Position numbers and translations under genes: made by a program. 64,000 bases of DNA. It comes from Stomorhina lunata (Eukaryota; Arthropoda; Insecta; Diptera; Rhiniidae). Below, piece after piece: positions 25,346 to 37,700 of this stretch (the stretch's first letter is position 1; every line of letters begins with the position of its first letter). The stretch is taken from contig OW121743.1 of assembly GCA_933228675.1 (NCBI GenBank), positions 96,287,998-96,351,997 of the forward strand, read 5' to 3'. Under the pieces are notes generated by a model that worked only from the letters and a program-made list of their open reading frames with translations, had not been told where the DNA came from and made no database searches.

Positions 25346-27090
25346 TTTTTTATATAAAATTTTCAATAGAAGTTATTTCTTTATAAAAAATTTCAATCGA
25401 TGATTTTTCTGTAGAAAAATTCTCCACAAAAGATTTCTTTATAAAAAATATATATAATTTTCTCTAAAGAAAAGGTTTCTACAGTGAAGATCGTCTAAAA
25501 TGGGTTGTAGTTCTGATAAACATTGAAGCTGTAGTTAATTGATGCTTCAGTATCGTCACGTGACATTTTTCGTTATATAAATTTTTAATCCAAAAATTCA
25601 ACATATCCTTCAAAGTATTTTTTATTTTGTTCTAACTTTTTTAATATATATTTTACAATTTTATTTATTCTTAATACTTTTAACTTAAAATGTTGATATG
25701 TACTTAAGGAATAAAAAAATAAGTGATTGATTTTTTTATTGCTCTTATTTCTATTTTTTTTTTCTATATTTTTTTAGTGTTTTCTATTTGCTGCTATATT
25801 TTGCCACATTTAGCATATTTTCGTATACATCATTAATGTGCAGTTTTTTTTCCATTAGTTGCATGCGGTTGTTATCCACTTCTAAAGATTGTGGTAATGT
25901 TATTTTGTTATTTTACTCTTTTCTTGTGTCTATTTTGCTATTTTGACTGTTTTCATTTTAATTTTTTGATACATTTTAGTAAGAGAAAAAGAAAAAACAC
26001 AAACGACATGAATTGAAAAACAGCAAAATAAAATTAAGATAGACATTGAGTTCATTAATCTACAAACTTGCCATGTCACTTAGACAGTTTGTCAGAATGA
26101 AAGCTAACACTCGTGGCTAACAGAAAACTCAGCTAAAGCCAATCCAACGTAAATTGCAAAAATAATCTTGTGTTGAAACAATACGTTGTCAATCTGAGTT
26201 GAAAAAATGGCAACAAGGGATTATAAAACTTTAAGTGAAAGACAAAATAAAGACAATTAACGAAACTTGTGGTTAAAATTTGAAAACTAGATTTTAGTTC
26301 ATTTAAAATGTTGATATATTAAGTTTAAAAATTTAAAACATACATCATAAATTTTAAATATTTTTAAGCTTCTTTATAACTCTTGATATCTTCACTTTAG
26401 TGCAAAATTAACTTTCATATAACACACACTGACACACTACCACCTGCTTTGACAGAATTTCTTTTTTCTTTCTTCCAACTAACAGTTTTAATAGTATCAC
26501 ATTGAGAAGGAAAGAAGCAAAAACAGCAACACATGACTTGATATTTGTCATTACATTAAAATTTCATCCGGAAAAATCCTTTTGACTTCCTGATCTACTT
26601 TTCTAAAAAAAAATAAAAAAAAAGAGTCAAATAGAGCTACAACAACAACTAAAACTTAGAATTACACTCACAGGGAAAAGGCTTTGAAAAAAATAGTTGC
26701 AGCAAAAAATTGTAGTTTTTTTGCTTAGTTTTACTACCTTCTTTATTGTAATGAAACAAATCAGGATGATATGATGAAATGGGACCCAGGGATTGAAAAC
26801 TCATATGTTGTGCAACGCATGACATTTTGTCATATGAGTGCAGATTTGATTTCTTTATTTTTTGATGTTTCCTTTTACACCAGTTCCAAATAACATAGTT
26901 TTAAAGACTAGTTTTTTACTTGAGAAATGAAAATGAAATAGGTTTTACTATTATACTTACATGAATAATAAATAGAAATGCAAGAAAGCTAACTAAGTCG
27001 GGAACACACGATTTTTATTTGTCACTATAAATTCGCCTTCATGAGGATTGTTTTTAACAAATCAAATGTTCTAATTAAGTTTGACATAAG
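25346..27090. other. Non-coding block without a recognisable gene
   Basis: A few degenerate array units to about 25490, then unique sequence. It includes a pyrimidine-rich tract ending in AG near 26475 that could be a 3' splice site, but no coding frame follows it. Nothing else recognised. Confidence 0.45.
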
Positions 27091-27112
27091 TGTATTGCAC
27101 TAGGATCCCAAA
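27088..27112 (+). repeat. Short dispersed repeat SDR, partial copy 2
   Basis: AGTGTATTGCACTAGGATCC plus CAA matches the core of SDR; the AAAAGTTTT half is missing. It ends about 25 bp before the TATACCC-type repeat. Confidence 0.65.
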
Positions 27113-27136
27113 GGAAGAAAACACTGTCGAAAATTT

Positions 27137-28090
27137 TTATACCCACCATCAAAAAGAATGGGGGGTATATTGAGATTGTCATTCCATTTGTAATTTCCTT
27201 AATATTGGCTCAAAAACCAAAAACGATATATATTTTGAATCCTTATGAAATTCTAAGACGATTGAGCGATGTCCGTCTGTCTGTCTGTTGAAATCACGAT
27301 AACACCTATGTCCGTCTGTCCGTCGGATAAAATCGTGATAGCTCCTTAACTAGAAGAGCTACTAAGACTAAATTAGGCACAAGAAAGTCTTACGTCAATG
27401 CCAGCCAGTGCGCAAAATTTGGTTACAATTGGTCACCATTTGAACATAGCTCCCATATAAAAAAACTTATGGAAACACAAAAATTCATAAAGAAAAGGTT
27501 GTTTGTTAAAAGCACGATAGCTCTTTAACTACACAAGCTAGAGAGACAAAATTTTACAAAAGTATTTTGAATGTCTTGAAAAAGATGTGTGTTGAAAATG
27601 GACAAAATCGGTTCAAATTTAGTTAGAGCTCCCATATAACCCCGCCCCGGGAAACATATTAATGCTGATAAATTGAATACAATTGTAATAGCTATGACGA
27701 TTAAATTTAAAATAGGGAAGTTTTATGCAATCAGTTTATCAAATTTTATAGGAATCAGTCCATATATGACTTTAGCTTTCATCGGTCAGCATTTACAATC
27801 GGTCAACATTACAATCGGTCAATATTTGCCTATAATTTTTATATATATAATATCCCCTTTTTTATATCTACAATCAAAAAGATTTATTTATTATATTAAG
27901 ATTGCACCTATGAGATTAGATAGGCATCAATCAATGTTCAGCCCAGACTTTATATATGATGAATGCATTAGAAACTCCTAACGATATATAGGGACCTGCC
28001 GTATTACTATTAACGTGTTTAGCCTAACTACATATTTACGAAAAGTATTTAACTACTTATTAATGTAAAACTATACCCGGTTATGAGACT
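27137..28090. mobile_element. TATACCC-type dispersed repeat, probably transposon-derived
   Basis: Starts TTTTTATACCCACCATC with a nearby GGGGGGTATATTGAGATTGT. It carries the hallmark GATGTCCGTCTGTCTGTCTG followed by TTGAAATCACGATA, then several 'GATAGCTCCTTAACTAGAAG' and 'GCTCCCATATAA' motifs, and ends near AAACTATACCCGGTTATGAG. Repeats of this layout are abundant in higher fly genomes. An internal triplet of CAATCGGTCAACATT-like units lies at about 27780-27830. The open frame at 27673-27981 does not resemble a transposase or polymerase. Boundaries are approximate. Confidence 0.7.
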
Positions 28091-28189
28091 AAATATATTT
28101 TAAAATATTGAACTTAAAATTTGTATTAAAAATTTTTCAGAATAAACACTTTTTTTTAAATTTTCATAAAAAATATTCATAGGAAAATT

Positions 28190-28480
28190 GTACAGAAAAT
28201 CGCATTATTACTTATTTTACAAATACAATCATTAAGAATTATGTTTGTAAACCAAAAGTAAACATCTTACCCCCTCTTCAAAGCATTCTGCACATAATAG
28301 CCGACGGCTGCAGCAAGAATGTGGGAAGTGAAGGAAGATGAAAACTGAAAAATGTTTATATTTTATTTAGTCGATAATCTGAGCTTTTACTTATGGTTTA
28401 CAAATATAATTCTCAATGATTGTGTTTGTAAAATGGGTAATAATGTTAGGTTTTCGTTCTGTCTAGAAGGATTTTGTAGA
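28190..28480. mobile_element. FBL fold-back element, copy with inverted halves
   Basis: The left half (28201-28263) runs in one direction: CGCATTATTAC, AATACAATCATTAAGAATTA, AACCAAAAGTAAA. It is followed by the reverse-oriented part of the same family, including CATCTTACCCCCTCTTC, TAGCCGACGGCT and GCAAGAATGTGGGAAGTGAA, and the inverted partner of the left half at about 28383-28447. The two arms of about 62 bp could fold back around a ~120 bp centre. Divergence from the 46 kb copy is moderate. The downstream open frame (28352-28540) is a by-product. Confidence 0.75.
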
Positions 28481-28544
28481 TACATTCTTTACGTAAACAA
28501 TTTCCACGAAAATTGTATGTATCAACATTTTAAAAGGTAATTTG

Positions 28545-29425
28545 TTAGTATAAACCTTTAGGATAACAATTTTTTTTATTAAAAAATTTCATAAAATTTT
28601 TCATTGAATAAAAAGTTTTGAAAAAAAAAAAGAAAATTTTTGGTATAAATTTTATAGAAATTTTTTTTAGCATGAAAATTTGATAAACATTTTTTTTATA
28701 AAAATTATTTATTATAAAAATTTAATTCAAAATGTTTTATTAGGAAAATTTTATAAAAAAAAAATTTTTAATACATTTTTAGTTATTAATTTTCATAGAA
28801 ATTCAAAGAAATAATTTTTGATGGAAAATCTTATTATAAGAAAATTTTTCTACAGAAAATTAAAAAAAAAAAATGTTTAAGTATAACAAATTTTATAAAA
28901 TTTTTAATAGAATAAAAACCTTTTTAGAAAAAAAAAAAATTTCTAAAAAAAATTTATTGAAGATTTTTTTGATATAAAAATTTTATAGAAAATTTTTTTA
29001 GTATAAAAATTCAATAGACAATTTTTTATTATAAAATTTTTTATTGGACAAATTTTATAACAAGCAATTTATATACTTAAAAGTTTTACTGTAGTGTATT
29101 GCACTAAAATCCCAATTCATTGCAATTATTTATTATTATATATAATATATATATATAAATTATATAGTTATTAATTTTTATAGTTATTCTAATAATAATT
29201 TTTGACGGAAAAATATTTCAGTAAAATTTTCTTTACAAAAATATTTTTATCAAAAATTTCTCAAAAGAAAAATAGTTTTATCGAAAATTTTTCTATAGAA
29301 AAAATTGTCACGAAAACTTCTATAATAACATTTTCTTATTCTATGGAAACATTTTTATAACCAACAAATTTTTTTTATGAATATATTAAAAAATATTTTT
29401 TTATGTAAAAAATATAAAAATCCTT
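28545..29425. repeat. Degenerate minisatellite array 11, including a TA-rich run
   Basis: Units with TTTTTAGTATAAAAATTT and CATAGAAAATTTTT themes, poorly preserved. A (TA)n-like stretch lies at 29133-29166. An SDR copy is embedded at about 29080-29131. Confidence 0.65.
29080..29131 (+). repeat. Short dispersed repeat SDR, copy 3
   Basis: AAAAGTTTTACTGTAGTGTA then TTGCACTAAAATCCCAATTC; a full-length copy by comparison with those at 25.2 and 47.2 kb. It lies about 600 bp from an FBL copy. Confidence 0.78.
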
Positions 29426-31125
29426 AATAGTTTAATAATAGAATTTATTTCGGTTTTGAAAAATATTTCCAATTCTGTTTCATTTTTTTAATGTTTACAA
29501 AAATGTCGTTGCAAAAATGTTAGAGATTATATTTCTTTATGCTCTCGAACCGTATGTTTTGTTGCTATAAATTGGACTTTGATTCTGTTTCTTCTATATT
29601 TTATTTTCGTTTTTTCATTAACAAAGCGGCACCAACCGACTTTGCTAACATCCAAATCCCAAGTTTCATAAATCATCGCGATATTTACGAAATTACAAAA
29701 AGTCTTCGGTGCCTGGTTATGATGATGCACGGAAATAAAAACATATCTTCGCATGGAGGTTGGAACTTTGCCTGTATTGATAATTTTTATTAAAAATACG
29801 GCTTTTTGAAGCCTCTAACTATTCAGATATAAAGTGACTTAGAAGAATGTTTATATAATGAATTTCATAACTTTTGCTTTTTACCAACGATTTTCTTAAA
29901 AAAATTTTAACATTATTACATACATAGACCGTTTACTTTTTTATACACATACATACATATGTAGAGAAAGTTGTAACTTTATGTGTGATATTTCAAAAAA
30001 TAAGAGCTTTCTTTAAAATTTGACACATTTCTTTTTTAAAGAAAATCATGCGTTAGTAGTGAGAAGATTATAGTAGGCCAGTGATGCTGTAGTTACATTT
30101 GTAGTTTTAACACTCTACAATACTATTGTCCCATTATTTTACTTTATATAGTCTCGTTGCAGGCTTCATTTCCTTTCAACTATTTATTTTTATTTTCAAG
30201 TGAAGTGAAAAGAAAAATACCGGAAATGAAATAAATATGCTAGATGAAGGCGCAGAATTTCTATGTCGCACATATATTTACGTATAAATAAGAAACACAT
30301 GAAATAGTGTGTGAGTTGGCAAATACACATAAATATATATACATATGTATATATACGATAAGTGTTCGTATATAGTCGATCAAACCCGACTACAGAATAC
30401 TAGACACTACTGTTTCATGGCTATACAGAAAACTTTAAGGCACTCAAATAATTATTTCCTATGAAAAATGATTTTTTGGAAGTTAAATTGAATTTTAAAT
30501 ATATGTAAGAAAAATAATTAAAATAAATTTTATAAAGAATTCATATCTAACCCTAGATCAGTCCTTGGCAAAACTACACTCTCGAGTAGTCTTTTCTTAT
30601 TGCTCTGACGTAAAGTATAAAATAGATATCATTATGAAAATTGTTCAGAGAAACAATATCAGATCTACACACTATCACAATTTGTAATAGTATGAACTTG
30701 ACGCTTACGCTTCGATAAAAAGCAACTTATTAAAAATAAGTATTTAGATCAATAATGCCCCAGCTCTATGCGCTTGGTGCTTTTTTTGTTATATCTTTTT
30801 TTGTAAGAGCGCTTAGCTGTAAACTGTGTATTTTAATATGCATACACAGCAGACAGTACTAGCAATACGAAATACATAAACAACTTTGTCTTGTATTGAC
30901 GACATCAATGAAAATTTTATTTTTGTGCGCATTTTTCGTATGCTTTCGTTAATTCTTTTTTGGTATTCGTTTTTGCAACAAAAAATTAAATAAAAATTCG
31001 TTTTTTTTAAGTGTATTGATGTTTGATCTTCCATAAGAAACTTTTGGGCACCCTTGGTTTAGACAAAAAAAATAGATTTTTATTGAAGTATACCAACAAC
31101 CCTGTATGTTTGTACCTTTTAGTAA
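29426..31125. other. Non-coding block; a less A+T-rich island near 29.6 kb
   Basis: The stretch 29527-29793 is richer in C+G than its surroundings and is open on both strands (84 and 75 codons). I do not recognise either translation; a decayed transposon remnant is possible. A perfect 22 bp TA-rich palindrome centred on CATATG lies at 30334-30355. The remainder is featureless. Confidence 0.4.
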
Positions 31126-32760
31126 TAGAACATTTTTTATCAAAAATTTTTCTACAGAAAATTTTTCTATAGAAAATTTTTCTATAGAAAATTTTTTTAT
31201 CAAAAATTTGTCTATAGAAAATTTTATAATATTTTTATCAAAAATTTTAAGAAATTTTTTTTATTAAAAATTTTTCTATAGAATTTTTTTTTATCAAAAA
31301 TTTTTCTACAGAAGTTTTTTTTATCAAAAATTTTTCTACAGAAAATTTTTTTATCAAAAATTTGTCTATAGAAAATTTTATAATATTTTTATCAAAAATT
31401 TTTAGAAATTTTTTTTATTAAAAATTTTTCTATAGAATTTTTTTTTATCAAAAATTTTTCTACAGAAGTTTTTTTTATCAAAAATTTTTCTACAGAAAAT
31501 TTTTTTATCAAAAATTTTTCTATAAAAAATTTTTTTACCAAAAATCTTTTTATAAACAATTTTCTATATAAAATTTTATAACATTTTTATCAAAAATTTT
31601 TCTATAAAATTTTTTTTCTATCAAGTTTTCTATAGAAAAATTTTTCTATAAAAAATCTATAGAAAAATTTTTGAAAAAAAATTGTATATAGAAAAATTTT
31701 TGATTAAAAAATTTTATATAGAAAAACTTTTGATACAAAAATTTTATATAGAAAAATTTTTGATAATAAATTACCTTTACAAAAATTTTTGATAGAAAAA
31801 AAATTTGTATAGAAAAATTTTTGATAAAAATGTTATAAAATTTTCTATAGAAAAATTGTTTTTAAAAAAATTTTTGGTAAAAAAAATTTTTCTATAGAAA
31901 ATTGTTTTATAGAAAATTGTTTTATCAAAAATTTTTCTATAGAAAATTTTGTATCAAAAAATTTTTTTATCAACAATTTTTCTATAGAAAGTTGTAGTTC
32001 TGATGTTAAAAAAAAAATTTTCTACTCCATATTTTTATTGAAAATTTTTCTATAGAAAATTTGCTTATCAACAATTTTTGTATAGAAAATTTGTTTATCA
32101 ACAATTTTTGTATAGAAAATTTGTTTATCAACAATTTTTGTTTAGAAAGTTTTTTTATCAAAAATTTTTATGTAGAAATTTCTCTTAATATTTTTATCAA
32201 AAATTTTCCAATAAAAAATTTTTTTATCAAAAATTTTCCAATAGAAAATTTTTTTATCAAAAATTTTTCTATAGAAATTTTTTTTCAAAAATTTTTCTAC
32301 AAAAAATTTTTTATCAAAAATTTTTCTATAAAAAATTTTTTTACCAAAAATTTTTTTATAAACAATTTTTCTATAGAAAATTTTATAACATTTTTATCAA
32401 AAATTTTTCTATACAAATTTTTTTTCTATCAAAAATTTTTGTAAAGGGAATTTTTTATTACAAATTTTTCTATATAAAATTTTTTTATCAAAAATTTTTC
32501 TACAGAAAATTTTTTATCAAAAATTTTTCTATAAAAAATTTTTTTACCAAAAATTTTTTTATAAACAATTTTTCTATAGAAAATTTTTTTAATTTTTATC
32601 AAAATTTTACTATAGAAAAATTTTTTATGAACAATTCTTATACGGAAAATGTTTTTATCAAAAATTTTTCTTAAACAATTTTTTTTATCAAAAATTTCTC
32701 AATAGAAAATTTTTTTATTACAAATTTTTCCAAAGAAAATTTTTTTATAAAGAATAAAAT
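31126..32760. repeat. Minisatellite array 12 (TTTTATCAAAA linker, 30 bp)
   Basis: Units read ATCAAAAATTTTTCTATAGA then AAATTTTTTT. A block of about 154 bp is repeated (GTCTATAGAAAATTTTATAA at about 31210 and 31364). Between about 31640 and 31830 the linker is in the opposite orientation (GAAAAATTTTTGATAAAAA), so the array contains an internal inversion. Confidence 0.9.
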
Positions 32761-34985
32761 TAACAGTACTTGAAATTTAATATTGTATCATAACATATTG
32801 GTTGTATATACCTTATTTTTGCGATGTAGGGTATAATAAAAAACTAAATCCCCTCAAATGAGTGTAGGGAATTTATTTCTAAAAAATATGTAGTTTCCCT
32901 GGCTTCTGAAGAGAGTTACTAACTAAAAGCAGGAAATATACCTACGTTTTATTGTTTAGTTGCCAATTTACTTTAGTTTCCTCTAGGGTTTTAAATTTTC
33001 CTCTTCTCTCTGCCTTTCTCATACATTTTTTCGCATTTCTAGTCCCATTTAATAATCATTAAATATCCTGTGAGTGAAAACAACTCGACATCTAATTTTT
33101 CATAAGAACAATTTTCCAAGTTATTTAATAGATAAGAATTTTTGGTTTAGTTTAGATGTTAGAGTGTTTTCTGAGGTTTTTGTTAATGTTGATGTTAATT
33201 TTAGAAAACTAGACACATTAATCATGTTGTGCAGTAGTATACGATTTTTTCAGATGTTTTTTAGTTGTTTTTGTAAATTCTGTATTCTGAACTATTGCAG
33301 TTTGCACTCCAAGGTAAAAGCGAGGAAAATACGGAAAATATTGTAGTAAATAGTAACTCTCATTTACTCCTCCCCTGACAGGCAAGCAGACAATCAAAGA
33401 GTCTTTGCAGTTACAATTGGGAAATCAAGCAGGATAAAAAAAGGAAGCAAGCATATTTTTGCAATTTGTTAGAAAATGGTATAGAAAAGGAAATAAATTG
33501 TAAAAGAGAATTATGGTTTACTAAGATTCATGAGGGTTAGAAGAGATATTTAAGGTGAAGAATATGGAGGTGCTCTTTAAAATTTAATTTAATAAAGAAA
33601 ATTATTTTCTCCATAATTCGTATTTACTTCAAATATTTTCTTCTTATCCATATTTAATTTTGTAATTCCAAAATTTTAATCTAATTTTTGTTTAGTCTCA
33701 AATTTTGTTAACTAACAAAAATAATTTTTAAAACCTAATTTTAACCCAAACCCATTGAAGCAAAATTGACTTCAAATTAAAGCTTCATTTAAGTATTTTA
33801 AATTACTTTACCCGAAACCTTTTAAAAACTTTATTTTTAATTGTTCTTTCTCTCTCTATCTCTTGAACCGAAAGTAGTTTGCGGCCATGAGTTTTAAGTA
33901 CCTAAATCACATCTGACTAAAGTCACTACTAACTATTATCCACCCTCTAGAAGAAAAAAAAACTATCCAACTTTAAGATGACTACTCTATTTACCAGTTG
34001 TTATTGTATTATTTTTTGTTTCTAGATTTTTTGTTGTTGCTACATGCTTATTGTTCGTACTTTTTTGCTTCTTCATGACGCGTCATTGCTTTTAGCAAGT
34101 TTGTAAAAGCTATGAGTTGTTAACATTTTCTAATATATTTTTTTCTTCTTTTTTTATTGTATATAAATATATGTTGCATTTTAATGTTTTTATATAACTT
34201 TTTTTGTTTTCGCTGCAAATACAACTTAAACTACTAACACAGCCTAACACAATATAATATAACAACCCAAAAGTATGCAACATTATTTCACTATATTTTT
34301 ATATACTCTTTCGTACTTGTAGTTTTGTATGCTTTTACTTTATTTTGTGCAATGTTTTTTAGGTTTTTGTGAGTGATTTAATATTTGTGTGTGTATGTTT
34401 TTTTTTGTGTAACTGCTTAAAATTTTCCGGGTATGTTTTTTTGTGGTCTGGTCATGTGTCTGCGAATTGTTTTTCTGCTTCACATCTAAAATGAAAAAAA
34501 AAAAACTATTACATAGAACTTATTACACTGCTGCTGTGGTTAACAACTGAGTACCAAAATACATTAACATAAATAAACATACCAATAGAAACTGTTAACT
34601 ACTGCAAAAGTTAGGTTATATAGAGAAAAAGTCATTAGAATGTACTAACTTTTAAAATCCATAAATTTTAAGAAAATTTTTAACAAAAATTTTGAAGTTA
34701 AAACTTTGTTTATGGAGATTTTAAAGGCCTATTCGTTTTAGAATAATACTGAAGGTTAAAAGAATAAGCATGTGTAATTTTAGAATATTAATTGGTAAAA
34801 CTCTAGATAAAAGACCTTAGTGGTGGCAATAGAAAATTTTAATTTAGCAAAAAATAAAATATTCGAACAATTTTTAAATCGGTAATCAATTTAACAATTA
34901 AATAAATATATATTTAAAAATTCTCATTTTTTATTAAATTTTTTCTATACATTTTTTTAAGATTTTTTTTTTTAATTTTTTTCTT
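32761..34985. other. Non-coding block without a recognisable gene
   Basis: Unique sequence. A palindromic-looking pair, TATACCTTATTTTTGCGATG and TAGGGTATAATA, near 32808-32840 may be the end of a TATACCC-type repeat. A pyrimidine-rich tract ending CATTTCTAG near 33040 resembles a 3' splice site without a following coding frame. The 90-codon frame at 33074-33346 is unrecognised. Confidence 0.45.
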
Positions 34986-37700
34986 CAAATTCTCTTCAAA
35001 AAATTTACGGCACTAACGAAAATCTGTTTTCCATACAAGTTAAAAAAAAAATAGTAAAAATACAAGTTTTTGGTAAAAAATACAAACTTTTATAAAAATA
35101 CAAATTTTTGGTAAAAACAATAATTTTTGATAAAAATAAAAATTTCTAGTAAAAATAATTTTTTTTTTTTGTAAAAATAAAAATTTTTAGTAAATACAAA
35201 TTTTTGGTAAAAATACAAAATTTAAGTAAAAATAAAAATGTGTAGCCCAAATACAAATTTTTGGTATCTATACAAATTTTAAGTATAGAACAAATTTTTT
35301 GAAGAAAAACAAATTTTTTGTATAAATTCAAATTTTTAGTATTAATACAAATTTATAGCTAAAATTTAAATTTTTAATAAAAATACAAATTTTTAGTAAA
35401 AATACAAATTTTGAGAAACATATAAATTTTAATTAAAAAATAAAAATTTTTTGTAAAAATACAAATTTTAAGTAAACATACAAAACTTAAGTTAATAAAA
35501 GATTTTTAGTAAAAACACATATTTTTAATAAAAATACAAATTTTTAAACATTTTAAGTAAACATACAAAATTTCAGTAAAAACCAAAGTTTTAGTGATAC
35601 CAAATATTTTTAGTACAAACAAAAATTTTTAGTGAAAACGCGAATTTTTATTAAAATTGCAAAATTTTAGAATAAATACAAATTTTTAGTAAAACTACAA
35701 ATTTTCAGAAAAGTAAAAATTTTTAGTAAAAGTACAAATTTTTAGAAAAATACAAATCTTCAGTAAAAAACATATTTTGAGCAAAATCACAAATTTTTAA
35801 TAAAAATACTAATTGTTTTTTGAAAAAATAAAAATTTTTAGTAAAAATACAAATTTTAAGTAAAATAAAAATTATTTTATAAAAGTAAAAATTTTAGTAA
35901 ATATGGAAATTTTTAGTAGAAATACAATTTTTTAGTACAAATACAAATTTTTAGTAGAACACAAATTTTTAGGAAAAATACAAATTTTTAGTACAAATAC
36001 ACATTTTTTGTACAATACAAATTTTTAGTACAAATACAAATTTTTAGTGCAAATAAAAATTAACATTTTTGGTAAATATACAAATTTTTAGTACAAATAA
36101 ATTTAAAATTTTTGGTAAATATACAAATTTTTGTTACAGATACAAATTTTTAGTAATAATACAAATTTTTAGAAAAATAAAAATTATTTTGAAAAAATAA
36201 AAATTTAAGTAAATGAGCAAATTTTTAGTAGAAATACAAATTTTAAGTAGAAATACAAATTTTTAATTAAATAAAAATTTTTAGGATAAATACATTTTTT
36301 TAGTACAAATACAAATTTTTAGTACAAATAAATTTAAAATTTTTGGTAAATATACAAATTTTTAGTACAAATACAAATATTGAGTACACATACAAATTTT
36401 TAGTACAAATACAAATTTTTAGTACAAATACAAATTTTTAGTACAAATACAAATTTTCAGTACAAATAAAAATTAAAATTTTTGGTATATATACAAATTT
36501 TTAGGAACAAACACAAATTTTTAGTACAAATATAAATTTTTAATACAAATAAAAATTAAAATTTTTGGTAAATATACAAATTTTTAGTAAAAAAAAAATT
36601 TTTATTAAAAATACAAATTTAAAGTAAAAATTTTTAGTACAAATAAAAATTAAAATTTTTGATAAATATACAAATTTTTAGTACATATACAAATCTTTGG
36701 TACAAAAAAAAATTTTTAGTACAAAAAAACAAAGTTTTAGTAAAAGTACAAATTTTAAGTAAAAATAGAAATTTTTAGTAAAATAAAAATTATTTTGAAA
36801 AAATAAAAATGTTAGTAAATATACAAATTTTTAGTAGAAATACAAATTTAAAGTAGATATACAAATTTTTACTAAAACAGGAAAAATACAAATTTTTAGT
36901 ACAAATAGAAATTTTTAGGAAAAGTACAAATTTTTAGTACAAATACAAAAAAAAATAAAAAATCAAATTTTTGGTACATATATAAATTTTTAGTTTATAT
37001 ACAAATTTTTGGTAAAAATACAAATTTTAAGTAAAAATACAAAGTTTTAGTAAAAATACAAATTTTGAGTAAAATAAAAATTATTTTGAAAAAATAAACA
37101 TTTTTAGTAAAAAATACAAATTTTTAGTAAGAAAAAAAATTTAATATAAATAAAATTCTTTTTTTTTTAATACAAAGTTTTAGTAAAAATACAAATTTAT
37201 AGTAAAAATACAAATTTTTAGTACAAATACAAATTTTTAATACAAATCAAAATTCAAATTTTTGGTGAATATACAAATTTTTAGTACATATACAAATTTT
37301 TGGTACAAATACAAATTTTTAGTCTAAATTCAAATTTTTAGTAAAAATATAAATTTTTAATAAAAATACAAAGTTTTAGTAAAAATACAAATTTTAAGTA
37401 GAAATAAAAATTTTTAGTAAAATACAAATTTTTAGTAAAATACAAATTTTTTGTAAAATACAAATTTTTAGTAAAATACAAATTTTTAGTAAAATACAAA
37501 TTTTTAGTAAAGATAAAAATTGTTAGTACAAATTTTTAGTATTAATATAAATTTTTAGTACAAATACAAATTTTTAGTAATAATACAAATGTTTAGTACA
37601 AATATAAATTTTTTGTAAAAATACAACTTTTTTGTACAAATACAAATTATTAGTATAAATACAAAATTTTAGTAAAAATACAAATTTTTAGTAAAAACAA
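34986..37700. repeat. Minisatellite array 13: 18-19 bp repeat AGTAAAAATACAAATTTTT
   Basis: A tandem array of a different family: AAATACAAATTTTTAGTA, with alternates AGTACAAATAC and GGTAAATATAC. The CTATAG palindromic core is absent and the period is 18-19 bp. Larger blocks recur, for example AAAATTAAAATTTTTGGTAA at several positions near 36.1-36.7 kb. Linkers and sequence are shared with array 14. Confidence 0.92.

Noticed and set aside
27673..27981. 102-codon frame inside the TATACCC-type repeat
   Set aside because: The start is not an ATG (TTG context), the composition follows the A+T bias, and no transposon protein motif is visible.
29527..29793. Overlapping frames of 84 and 75 codons on opposite strands
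   Set aside because: Slightly less A+T-rich than the surroundings and possibly a remnant, but no recognisable domain and no splice signals; not supportable as a gene.
33350..33390. CTCCTCCCCTGACAG|GCAAG as a third recursive site
   Set aside because: It would need a GC donor, and there is no convincing branch point or downstream donor.
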